The notes under the pieces were generated by a model. The model was not told the DNA's origin, searched no databases, and saw only the letters and a list, made by a program, of their open reading frames with translations. Source: Micropterix aruncella (Eukaryota; Arthropoda; Insecta; Lepidoptera; Micropterigidae). From it: DNA of 64,000 nt. The stretch is from NCBI GenBank assembly GCA_944548615.1, contig OX155957.1, positions 4,518,795 through 4,582,794 of the forward strand, read 5' to 3'. The first letter of the stretch is position 1. Every line of letters begins with the position of its first letter. Position numbers and translations under genes: made by a program. Shown piece after piece: positions 1 through 9,019 of this stretch.

Positions 1-154
1 TGTGCGCCGCTTTATAGTAATCCGCTCTATAGTAATGGTATAGCTCTATAGTAAACCTTGCTCTATGTAAATGTAAATGTAAATGTAAATATAAATTTAT
101 ATACATTTTGCCGTAGGCAACCCGAGCTAATCGCCATTCATTTAAGAGAGTTCG
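1..154. other. No gene; short TGTAAA-type hexamer repeat
   Basis: No coding region is recognised. Positions about 61-100 are a short run of TGTAAA-like hexamers that degrades into TATAAATTTATAT. Confidence 0.6.
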
Positions 155-388
155 CGGTCCCCGGCTTTGCAAAAATTTCAAGACGATACTTCGAGGACAT
201 GGTTCCAACAAGATGGTGCCACATGCCATACCACTAAGGTGTCTATAAACCTGCTGAAGGAAATGTTCCCGGGAAGACTTGTTTCAAAAATAGGAGATCA
301 GACTTGTTTCAAAATCGGCGCTCTGAATCCTTTTTGCGGCTGGTTAGCAGGTTTGTTTGGCATTTCTTTTGATCCGAATGATTTCTGA
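155..388 (+). pseudogene. Tc1/mariner-type (DDE_3) transposase fragment
   Basis: The reading frame from 167 contains TWFQQDGATCHTT followed by a helix-like stretch ending LLKEMFPGRLVSKIGD. The QQDGA-x-CH block is the usual surrounding of the second catalytic Asp in Tc1/mariner-like DDE transposases of insects. Only about 45 residues look like transposase. After that the frame runs through a local duplication: AGACTTGTTTCAAAA occurs at about 274 and again about 300, a 26-bp period. The expected WPPRSPD-type block downstream is missing. The N-terminal half is also absent, so this is a dead internal scrap. A tiny independent gene is very unlikely. Confidence 0.6.
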
Positions 389-505
389 TGTGGCGGTGTT
401 CTAACCTTCTTCTCGTACTAAAAGACAACATATAATTTACAGGTTATGACGGAAGACGAATTTTGTTCGAAATCGAAAAGCATAATACACTTAAGTATGA
501 TGACT

Positions 506-1207
506 TATGACGTGGTCCCGTAACCGGCATGTCCATTCAACACGGGCACTTGAACAACTTGCTATATAATACCCAAGCACAAAACTACACATTTCCAGTG
601 CAGCTTTTCGTATTATTCTGCGGTTGTATGGAATCGGTTGGGAATGGCTTTGCGATCGAAATCAATTGCAGTATTTAAGGACCACTTTAAAAGTTTATTA
701 TTAAAGGAAGATATTTAGATGTCATAATTTTATTTTATTTTAAAATAACTATTGCTAATTGGATTATTACTATTGTCTTCGTTTATTTATTAATTTGTAA
801 CGTGATTATTTGATGTTAAATATTTTGATTTTGATTATTTTTGATTTATTATATGTAGATTATTAAATTTATGTAATTACGTTTAATATCATTTGATGTT
901 AAATATCTTGATTTTGATTATTTTGATTTGTGTATTTATTTGATTATGATAATTTGGATTTTTTATTTTAAGATTTATTTGATTTGGTTATTTTATTTAA
1001 AAATCACATATGTACCAATAATTAATAGGTGTGTCCTGAAAACCAGGATAAGAGATATCCTGAGGATACCCCTAATTTGCAGCGTTTGTAGCTTTATTTC
1101 ATAGTCTTTGTCTATTTATAGTTTTAATTTTTAATCATTGTGTTCTTGTTTTTTTTGTATATGTTTTTTTATAACAGCTGCAAATAAATAAATAAATAAA
1201 TAAATAA
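506..1207 (+). mobile_element. 5'-truncated LINE copy (same family as 49089-51352)
   Basis: From about 506 the sequence matches the reverse complement of about 49,090-49,810: the end of the ORF2 C-terminus (last residues FKSLLLKEDI, stop at 716-718), then the same AT-rich 3' UTR and the block GGTGTGTCCTGAAAACCAGG near 1030. It ends in a TAAA-type tail at about 1176-1207, just before GTACGCACC. Only the last ~70 codons remain and they are disrupted at the start, so the copy is a dead-on-arrival 5' truncation. No convincing target-site duplication was found. Confidence 0.85.
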
Positions 1208-1555
1208 GTACGCACCGCTGTCGTTATTCGTTCGATCTCCTTAGTAATATCCCAACATTCGGGAACATTTCAGCAGTAACAGCAAAAACGGCAAATTCGT
1301 ACGTAAAAACACAAGCGTCACCCACTAAGTCGCACCGAAAACGCGTTTTAAAATTGCCACGTTCAAGCCGGTTTTTATTCGGACAACTATCGGAATAGCT
1401 GTTGAGATACGGAATAGCGTTTCTGCGAGAATGAAATAAATTTAATACAAAAAGCATTAAACGCCGTAGCACCAAAATCTGACAGATGAATCGCAATACC
1501 AATGTGACATAAAATTTTTATTACGAATTTTGTAATAAATTGAAAGCATTTTTTT
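1208..1555. other. Spacer, nothing recognised
   Basis: AT-rich sequence between the LINE tail and the next RT remnant. The open frame on the minus strand at 1224-1502 has no recognisable domain and I do not treat it as a gene. Confidence 0.5.
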
Positions 1556-1901
1556 ACTTTATTTCAAACCGACGAAGAAAAGCAATTCGACCCATTGTCT
1601 ATTAAAATTCCAAGATATTTGACGACCGATTTTTTATCAATGGCGTGCAGGCGACATAAACTAATCGAGGAGCACTGGTGGGTCGCGAGAGAATGCACAT
1701 CTTAGGGTTGACCCTTTCAGTAGAACTGAAGGTTAAATAACTTGTTTGCTGATATTAAGCGTCAACATTGACTCTTCTAGCCAATCCCTAATTCTCGTCA
1801 TGCCGGAGATTGCTTTCACAAAAGTGTCAGCCCGAGATGCTCCGTTAAAAATATCATCTTGTTATAGGCGGCAAAAAAACATTGTCAAAAATAGACACTT
1901 C
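1556..1901 (-). pseudogene. Decayed LINE reverse transcriptase, downstream part
   Basis: Read on the minus strand, this stretch gives LINE-RT sequence after motif C in broken frames: ADTFVKAISGMTRIRDWLEE with MLTLNISK, then KSVVKYLGILID near 1600. The K-(Y/F)-LG-(I/V)-x-(I/L)-D block is standard for the RT/thumb region of Jockey/CR1-like LINEs. Several stops and frame changes are present. It appears to be the continuation of the RT remnant at 2872-3490, separated from it by the LINE inserted at 1912-2861. The 3' limit near 1556 is approximate. Confidence 0.7.
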
Positions 1902-1911
1902 ATCATTACCG

Positions 1912-2861
1912 CCGATTTGTGTACACGGAAAAATTGTCGAATATGCCAAAAATGTTAAAAACCTTGGAATTCTAATAAATCAACATCTTTCTTGGAAAGA
2001 TTAAGTAAACCAAGTAAGTCGTCGCTTTTTCCATGGTTTTGATAGTCTCCGGCGGCTTCAAAGATTTCTCCCCATGTCACATAAAGAAATGATTGTGTCC
2101 ACACTCTTAACGCCTATACTTGACTACGGTGATGTTTGTTATATAGATGCCAGTGAGATAATTTTGAATAAGCTGGAGCGTCTGCAAAATATCTTACTCA
2201 GGTATGTTTTTAATTTGCGAAAGTTCGACCACGTTAGCTGCTTTCGTGAGCAACTTCATTGGCTTCCTATTCGCGATCGAAGAAATTTGCATACGTTGTC
2301 GCTACTCTACAACATACTCAATAACTACACTTCACCCTCCTATCTAAAGGGGAATTTCCACCCTTTGGGAGGCCACGGTCTTCCACTTCGATCAAGCCGG
2401 GATAACACACTCGCCATTCCAATACATCATTCTTCTGTTTACACGTTCTCTTTTACAGTCCATTCTGCTCGTTTATGGAATCAGCTCCCTCACTCTATCA
2501 GGCATACTTCTCTGCATACTTTCAAAAAATTGTTAAAGAAACATTTATTTTTACACAGCCACTAACCAAATACCTCACCTTGTCCTCTCCTTTATCCTTC
2601 CCTGGGTAACCTTAGCATAAGTTTCTGACATGTATCTGTATAAGTTTATATTAAACTTAACTTTACTTTTTCTTTGTGTATTGTACGGTGAAAATTAGGT
2701 TTTTTTTTTTATCAAATGGTTGACTGTAAGATATCGCTATAGCGATATCGCATTTGATAAAAAGTCCGCCATTTGTGCATAAATTGTCTTTTTTATAAAA
2801 CCAGCGTAATATTCATTAAGTTATGTTTGTATAGCACAATAAAGTTATTCTATTCTATTCT
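1912..2861 (+). mobile_element. 5'-truncated LINE inserted inside another LINE
   Basis: The insert carries the C-terminal part of a LINE ORF2. It opens with GKIVEYAKNVKNLGILIN, has one in-frame stop (about 2003) and then a long open stretch to the stop at 2563-2565. Recognisable parts are TPILDYGDVCY and LERLQNILLRYVFNLRK, followed by ARLWNQLPHSIR and a basic C-terminus. A 3' UTR of about 270 bp ends with AATAAAG and three ATTCT repeats (about 2841-2861). The flanks ATCATTACCG (1902-1911) and ATCAGTATCG (2862-2871) match at 8 of 10 positions, consistent with an aged target-site duplication. The element lacks RT motifs and the endonuclease, so it is non-autonomous. Confidence 0.75.
2706..2764. 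repeat. Nested palindrome in a LINE 3' UTR
   Basis: The inner 20-bp segment GATATCGCTATAGCGATATC (2730-2749) is a perfect palindrome. Outside it, TTATCAAATG (2709-2718) pairs perfectly with CATTTGATAA (2751-2760), with further T/A pairing beyond. The whole could fold as a hairpin near the 3' end of the LINE at 1912-2861. Confidence 0.85.
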
Positions 2862-2871
2862 ATCAGTATCG

Positions 2872-3490
2872 TGAGCATAATATAGATTTTTTGCTGTTGA
2901 CAACTGACATAATTGATTTAAATATTCGAGGAATAAAATGGTTCCCAAAACGCTTCCCTGTTGTACAACATATTATACCGACGGATATTCACTACTTTGA
3001 CCTTGTATGGAAACCATTTGTGTTATGTTTTCAAGATAGTTCTGAAACCACTTTAGACTATTGGACACAATACCAATACTTTACATTTTTGTTAACAGAT
3101 TCTTGTGAGGAACTGAATCAAACGCCTTGGCCAAATCTAAAAAAAACCTTGAGACATTTTTCACCTTTTTCTATAGCTTGTACTACAAAGTTTCTCAGAG
3201 CAGAAATAGCGTTCGAGGTCCCTAAGCCTTCTCTGAAACCAAATTGGTTATCGGAAAATTTGTTATTATCTACTAAAAAAATAATTACCCTCGCCCTAAC
3301 TATATTTTCGATTATCTTGGACATAGTATTTAATAACGAAATTGGTCTATAGTTATTGAGATCGAGTGAATCACTTCACTTAAAAAATGGGATAAGCGTA
3401 GCATATTTTAAATCATCAGGAAATACACCACTTCTCAAACTTATATTTATTATATGACTAATCGGTACGTTTAAGCAGCTTCCCGGACTC
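2872..3490 (-). pseudogene. Decayed LINE reverse transcriptase, upstream part
   Basis: On the minus strand from about 3490 the translation runs through LINE RT blocks in order: LRSGVFPDDLKYATLIPFFK, a stop, NNYRPISLLNTMSKIIE, FSDNQFGFREGLGTSNA, a frameshift, then DLAKAFDSVPHKNLL (motif A), QQGSVLGTILF (motif B) and YYAHDTD (degraded motif C, normally YADDT). The catalytic YADD has become YAHD, and stops and frameshifts are scattered through it, so it is dead. The sequence breaks in motif C exactly where the LINE at 1912-2861 begins, and the remainder resumes at 1901. The open frame on the plus strand here is a shadow. Confidence 0.8.
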
Positions 3491-3985
3491 AAACCACCAC
3501 TACCAGCGGCAGAGTGATTTTTAAGGTTTTTAATAATTTTTGGACTTCAAAATCATTCGTTGGCCCCATATATGTATAAAGATGCCTAAGAGGATATGCT
3601 TTCTCGAAATTCATACTTAAGTAACTATCGTTTTTTTCTGAAAAAGGAATTCCGCAATACATATGGAAAAATACACACCATTCGAGCGTCGCATGTTTTA
3701 GTAGTATTACCTTAATATTAAAATAGTATTTTTCTAAAATTATGCAGTATTTTCTTAAATACGCTGGTATATAAGATATTCCAACCAAAATTTCACAGCG
3801 TGATTTCGGTTTAACAAGGCATCTGTGTTTCAAGTCTCTAACTGCAATATTTCGATATTGAAGTATGACTAGCGTGCCCTCTGGTAGACCGATTTCAACT
3901 ACAATCTTTTCAACTCTTGCCATGATCGAATAATGCCTGCATGCCAAATTTCAGCTCAGTCGGATAGGGTATCGTAGGAGAGGGT
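3491..3985 (-). repeat. Interspersed repeat, also at 41,480-41,660
   Basis: The reverse complement of about 3781-3960 resembles about 41,485-41,660: both have TTTGGCATGCAGGCAT, then a GTTG-AAATTGGT-like block and GATGCCTTGTT. Identity is roughly two thirds by eye. A 152-codon open frame covers 3489-3947 on the minus strand, but the related copy at 41.5 kb is not open, so I treat it as non-coding repeat rather than a gene. Family unknown. Confidence 0.5.
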
Positions 3986-3989
3986 ATCG

Positions 3990-4195
3990 GCGGGCGGGGG
4001 GGGGGGCTGCTAGAAGTAGTCAAGGGGGAATGGTTGGAGGGGGGGTTGTGGTTAGGATACATCCCCCTTCTAACCACCCCCCTCCCATCACCCTCCCCCT
4101 CCCATCCCTTCAACTCCCCTCCCTACAACTCCTCCCCTCTAAACCCCCACAACCACCAAACTCAAACCCCCCTCCCCCAAACTTCTCCCGCCAGC
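3990..4195. repeat. G-rich then C-rich low-complexity tract
   Basis: About 3990-4055 is G-rich with long G runs; about 4065-4195 is strongly C-rich (CCCCC, CTCCC and ACCCCC runs). Part of the two halves is inversely complementary (GGTTGGAGGGGGG against TCTAACCACCCCCC), so a hairpin, G-quadruplex or i-motif is possible. The two proline-rich open frames here arise from base composition. Confidence 0.7.
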
Positions 4196-5515
4196 CCTTT
4201 AATAGATTTCCGGATTAACTACTAGAGCAAGTAAGTAGATGTTACGTAAATGGAATGATATAATTTGCAGCCTTGCCTGTGCCCTCCTCTTATAGCGCAT
4301 TTCTACTTTGACAACCCCTGTCTGGTTATCTGTCTGGATCCATACTTGACCAAGTTTCCAAGTTACGCCGACAGCAAGCAAGACAAGTTTTCTCAAACGA
4401 GCTGAATTTCCGCCAATCTCCTCTACAAAGCATATATTAATTTGATTAATTTCATCCACCATTGCATTTCGCAGTTTCAAGCAGGATAAATTTATGATTG
4501 TTTGCAATAGAGCTTCGTGGAAATTAATTTAATGGGGTAGTTTCACATGAAACTGCTTATCGTCCGAATATCTCCTAATTTGAAACACGTCTGGGGAAGC
4601 CTCGGTAACTTTTTCGTTTTGGTTAATCTAGTATTGTATATCCCTAACTAACTTCAGCGGGATCTGCGTATGCTGTAATGACGAAAAAGCTTCTATAGCA
4701 GTAAGAAAAGGTACAAAAATTATTCGCAGTAAAAAAAGGTGAAATATTTAAATGCTCGGAGTAAAATGGGAAATCAAAGTTTGGCCAGAGTACAGAAGAT
4801 TTTGCAATTATAATTACTTAGGGTCAAAGAATACGAAACTCTTGGCGTAGATCTTTGTTTTTTAATTATTTTGTTAACTCTTTAAGGACCATGAGACATG
4901 TGTCCCATAAATTGAAAAATATTTCATATGTTATCGAATACGAATAATTTATAAATTATATTTTTTATATATTATTGAGACATCAGAATCTTAACATTAT
5001 CAAAAATAAGGATTGTTTAAAAATATACCTTATTTTTGTTTTCAAAATATCGCAAATCGGCAACCAATTTTGGTGATATTAAATAAATAAATAAAATATT
5101 TATGGCAACTTCATGAAGTTGATTTTTTCTTTCAGTACGTATGATTTCTAAAATATCTTTTTTTTTGTAAAAGTTTATTTTTATAGACCAAAGGGACACT
5201 CACTTATGGCCTATAAACGTATACACAATCTATACCCATTACCTTATACCCATTACCACAAAACTTATAACTTCTTATACAATCTTATATCCATTATATA
5301 TATATATATATATATACAATATAACGGATATACAATCTTATACCCATTACCACAAAACTTGACATATGTACTTATAATTTACATCGTCCCTTTAAGAGTG
5401 TTATGTATCAAACACTTCCACACTCTATATATACGTCAAAGCTTATGTTCCTCAATGGGTTACCACGAATTGCAATTTTTTCTTAATTTTACCAACGCAA
5501 TAACGGGTGTTAATG

Positions 5516-5517
<2 letters not shown>
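4196..5517. other. AT-rich spacer with short duplications, no gene
   Basis: No domain was recognised in any frame. The 102-codon minus frame at 4199-4507 is of unknown meaning and low confidence. The block TTATACCCATTACCACAAAACTT occurs near 5243 and again near 5339, with a short TA tract near 5297-5316. Confidence 0.5.

Positions 5518-5580
<63 letters not shown>
5518..5580. repeat. (TA)n microsatellite at the left edge of the PLE-A array
   Basis: About 31 uninterrupted TA repeats abut the first base of PLE-A unit 1. A longer TA tract bounds the other end of the array (20,952-21,110). Confidence 0.95.
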
Positions 5581-5583
<3 letters not shown>

Positions 5584-8500
5584 ATATTTTAAGTGTGTAA
5601 ATTTTTTTAAATTATTTTCAATAATATATAAAATTAGATTCATGAAAAGTTACTTATCTGGGGTCCTGGTGGACCAGAAACATTTTACCGATAGTTAATG
5701 TCCTCTTTAAATACTTAGGGCAGCAGCACCTGTTTCCGCAATATGTTCTTAGTTATTGCTCTCTGCAGCCGAATTATTGTATGCCCTTGGATGTAATGAG
5801 TATAGGAGGATGGTTTCTGTAACAGAAATGGATGTTAGTAACTTATTTTAGAAGAAATTATATGACTGAGAATATTTCGACACTAGTCGTATTCATCTCT
5901 ATGACATTTCTGATAGAACAATTTTTTCAAAATTTAAATTTAAAAAAAACTGAACATAGAGAAATGGGTTAATAATATTTTGCAATATCGTTATAAATGC
6001 ACTATAACCGACCTTGAAAAACATTATTAATAATGATTTTTAAATGAAAAATATTAATAAGCTTTTAATGAATATGTCTGAACAAATATAATTACTGTAT
6101 TAATTTTGCCTATTCAGACCGGGACCCTTGCAAGCGCCTAAAATATTTATAAAAGCCAACTCCCAAGATTTAACGTCTCTTTCTTTAGCGTTATCGCCAA
6201 GGCACTTAATAATTTTTACTTTAAAACAATTATCAAAAGTTAAATTGTGTGCCTTAGCATGCAATGCTATTGGAAGTTGACTTTCATTGCCTACGCTGGC
6301 CCTGTGATTATTTAACCTAATGCTAAGAGGTGTAGTTGTTTCCCCAATATAAAATGCATTGCAGGTCTGGCAAAGTAATTGATATACAATATTTTTTGAA
6401 ATGCAACTACTATTAAAAGGAACTCTGTAACTGTTGGGAGTGTTAGGACTAGTAAAATAAATGCTTCGATCTAATAAAGGACATGTTTTACAACGTGATC
6501 GACCGCAAGGCTGTAGGCCCAAATTTTTGTTAGTACTAAGATAATTTCGATTATTTTTATTAAGTATTGATTTTAAATTAGGAGGTTTTCGAAATGATAA
6601 AATTGGTGGTATATCTAATAAACCTTTGGTTGATGGGTCGTTAGCTATAATAGGGAATAAATCTGCTAAAATTGGTCGCAGTTTCTCAGTGCCAGGAAAA
6701 TAAGTAGTACTTAGAAAGATTTTATTTTGATTTAAATTTGACACCAATTTAGGTTTAGGTGAAAATTTTGTTTCGGAATTTATTATATTTTTATCTAACA
6801 AAGAGGCAGGATAATTTCTTTCTATTAGTGATTTTTTAAGATTAGAAAGGTACTTATCTAGATTTTCTTTATTATTAATTAAACGGTGTCCGCGAATGGA
6901 CATTGAATATGGAATTGACTTTTTGGTATGAAACGGATGACAGCTATCGAAATGTAGGTATTGCTCTTTGTTTGTAGGTTTTATATGAATTGCAGTTTTA
7001 ATGGTGCCTTCGGATAGAGTTAGATCAACGTCTAAGAATGTAATTTGATTTTCTGATATAGTGTATGTAAAATCTAACGGTCCGAAATTATTTAAATCTG
7101 TAAGGAAGTCAGTGAGTGTGTCATGTCCATGTGGCCAAAACAATATAATATCATCAATAAACCTATACCACATTAGTGGTTGTAAATTTTGAGTAAGAAG
7201 AAATTTATTTTCTAATAACCCCATGAAAAGATTCGCATAAGAAGGAGCCATTCTTGTTCCCATTGCTGTACCTTTAATTTGGAGATAAAATTCATCCTCA
7301 AAAGAAAAAGCATTCTTAGTGAGGACGAATTCAGCCAACTTACAAAGAAAATTTGTAGAAGGAATTTGGGGGCTGGGCCTTTGATTAAGGTAATGGGAAA
7401 TCGCTTCTAAGCCTAAATCATGGGGAATATTAGTATAAAGAGAGACAGCGTCAATTGTAACAAGTAATAAGTTGTCAGTCTTAGGAATTGTGGTATTTTT
7501 TAGAATCTCGATGAAATGGTAACTATCTTTAATGTGTGACTTTAGATTTTTTACAAATGGCTGTAGAAAGTAATCGACAAAAGCTGAAATTCTTTCTGTG
7601 GGTGAGTTAAAACTAGCTACTATCGGTCTTCCTGGATTATTAGGTTTATGAATTTTTGGCAATAAGTAAAAATTTGGTGTTCTGATAGGGTTAGGAATTA
7701 AAGTGTTAATATCTTCATCTGATAATTTTTCAATGGTTTTTTGTTGTTCAATATATTTTTTTATTGTATTAGCAAAATTTTGATTCGGATCATTATATAA
7801 TTTTTTATAGGAAGTTTCGTCTCTGAGTTGCCTCAAACCTTCAGCTACATAGTCTGTTTTATTAAGGATGACTGTAGTTGAACCTTTATCAGCTGGCAAA
7901 ATGATGATATTGGTATCTTTGCTTAGATTGTTAAGAGCTGAAAGTTCATCAGATGTTAAGTTAGGTGTAGGTTTGAGGCTGTTTAAAAATGTTGGTTGTG
8001 TAACTTTGTTCATTAAAACTGTAATAAATATTTCTACAGGATGATTTTTTGGAAGAGAGGGTGGCTCTTTATTAGAATATTGTCGAAATTTTGCCAGTGC
8101 GTCATGTAATTTACTATTATTACCATTTTTGTCCCTTGAATGCCAAAACTCACGCCATCTCAAATTACGACAAAATTTTGCTATATCATTTCCAAAACTG
8201 AAATGGTCAACTTTGGGAGTTGGTGTGAAATTTAGCCCTTTAGATAAAACTGAATATTCATTATGGTTTATAATTTTTGAGGACAAGTTTTTTACGACAA
8301 GTCTATCGGTATTTATAGGAACCTGTGCAGTATTAGAATTTGTAACTGATGATATCAAATTTTCAATAATTGGGATTTCTAAAGGAACTTGTGTAGGTTC
8401 GGGATGCATATCTGCATGAGAATAATTGTTTATAAAATGACGATTAGCTGAGAATTTGTTTTGTGATGAATATAAGGGAATGTTTTCGTTATTGTTATAA

Positions 8501-9019
8501 TTTGAAACAGGATTTGAATTATATCTTGTATAATTTTGTTGTGTAGAGTTGTTGATTTTGTGAAAAATTTGTAAATTATGAAACTTATTTTCGTGTTTTA
8601 GCCTAATATTGTTTAAATCAATTACAGAACTGCTAACTATTTCACTAGCATATATATAATGCATTGGAGAATACATTTCTATCAAATCAACATAATATAT
8701 AAGAGACCTTAAATGTTTATCTACCAAAACTTTGTATTCATTGTGTAAAACAAATGTAATCTCCATTGCATAATTAAACCTTAAAGTGTGGAAATTATAT
8801 TGGATTTCTGGACTTATAGCTGAGAAAGGAAATTTAGGTATTAACCCTTTGGGACATATATGATTATTTAGACATTTTGACAGATATTCTACATGTCCTG
8901 TAAATTGTGATGCTTTACGAGAATGATAATTAACCTGATTTAACCAATAATTATATTCGTTCATAGTGATACATGTGATAGCAAAATAAGTAAGTAAAAA
9001 GTGTAAAATTGTTTATATT
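5581..9019 (-). mobile_element. PLE-A unit 1 (Penelope-like retroelement)
   Basis: First of the head-to-tail units. The boundary is where the sequence shared with unit 2 (TTGATATTTTAAGTG, 5581 and 9020) begins. To the left is (TA)n, to the right the next unit. On the minus strand the order is a 55-bp leader, a 954-codon ORF, and about 519 bp of 3' region. The 3' region carries a GGTCC/GGACC hairpin (about 5657-5678) and a second structured element (about 5718-5790). Confidence 0.95.
6100..8964 (-). CDS. PLE-A reverse transcriptase / GIY-YIG endonuclease, unit 1
   Basis: A 954-aa single-ORF polyprotein typical of endonuclease-bearing Penelope-like elements, which nick DNA with the GIY-YIG domain and copy their RNA at the nick. 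Residues 1-~340 match no domain I recognise. RT follows: fingers LPADKGSTTVIL (356-367), FYLLPKIHKP (432-441), motif A TIDAVSLYTNIPH (503-515), motif B GTAMGTRMAPSYANL (565-579) and motif C FIDD (602-605), all intact. Then a linker with C820-x4-C825-x2-C828 as in Neptune-like PLEs, and a GIY-YIG domain from about 860 with CNAFYIGETT (868-877), R883, H887 and a likely catalytic E935. The ATG is the only in-frame one before an upstream stop. This copy has Thr212 where the other units have Ala. No stop or frameshift is present, so activity is plausible. Confidence 0.93.
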   Translation of the reverse strand: MNEYNYWLNQVNYHSRKASQFTGHVEYLSKCLNNHICPKGLIPKFPFSAISPEIQYNFHTLRFNYAMEITFVLHNEYKVLVDKHLRSLIYYVDLIEMYSPMHYIYASEIVSSSVIDLNNIRLKHENKFHNLQIFHKINNSTQQNYTRYNSNPVSNYNNNENIPLYSSQNKFSANRHFINNYSHADMHPEPTQVPLEIPIIENLISSVTNSNTAQVPINTDRLVVKNLSSKIINHNEYSVLSKGLNFTPTPKVDHFSFGNDIAKFCRNLRWREFWHSRDKNGNNSKLHDALAKFRQYSNKEPPSLPKNHPVEIFITVLMNKVTQPTFLNSLKPTPNLTSDELSALNNLSKDTNIIILPADKGSTTVILNKTDYVAEGLRQLRDETSYKKLYNDPNQNFANTIKKYIEQQKTIEKLSDEDINTLIPNPIRTPNFYLLPKIHKPNNPGRPIVASFNSPTERISAFVDYFLQPFVKNLKSHIKDSYHFIEILKNTTIPKTDNLLLVTIDAVSLYTNIPHDLGLEAISHYLNQRPSPQIPSTNFLCKLAEFVLTKNAFSFEDEFYLQIKGTAMGTRMAPSYANLFMGLLENKFLLTQNLQPLMWYRFIDDIILFWPHGHDTLTDFLTDLNNFGPLDFTYTISENQITFLDVDLTLSEGTIKTAIHIKPTNKEQYLHFDSCHPFHTKKSIPYSMSIRGHRLINNKENLDKYLSNLKKSLIERNYPASLLDKNIINSETKFSPKPKLVSNLNQNKIFLSTTYFPGTEKLRPILADLFPIIANDPSTKGLLDIPPILSFRKPPNLKSILNKNNRNYLSTNKNLGLQPCGRSRCKTCPLLDRSIYFTSPNTPNSYRVPFNSSCISKNIVYQLLCQTCNAFYIGETTTPLSIRLNNHRASVGNESQLPIALHAKAHNLTFDNCFKVKIIKCLGDNAKERDVKSWELAFINILGACKGPGLNRQN

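Noticed and set aside
2891..3352. 153-codon plus-strand frame
   Set aside because: It is the antisense shadow of the broken RT at 2872-3490, which has clear motifs on the minus strand.
4030..4225. Proline-rich frames
   Set aside because: They result from the C-rich low-complexity tract in two frames at once.
7935..7975. CTGATGA on the minus strand within the PLE-A ORF as a hammerhead core
   Set aside because: It encodes the conserved protein segment SDELSALN and has no matching GAAA and stems at the right spacing.
8129..8419. Plus-strand 96-codon frames repeated in each PLE-A unit (also 11,568, 15,007 and 18,448)
   Set aside because: They lie antisense inside the RT ORF and repeat only because the units repeat; there is no independent domain or start signal.
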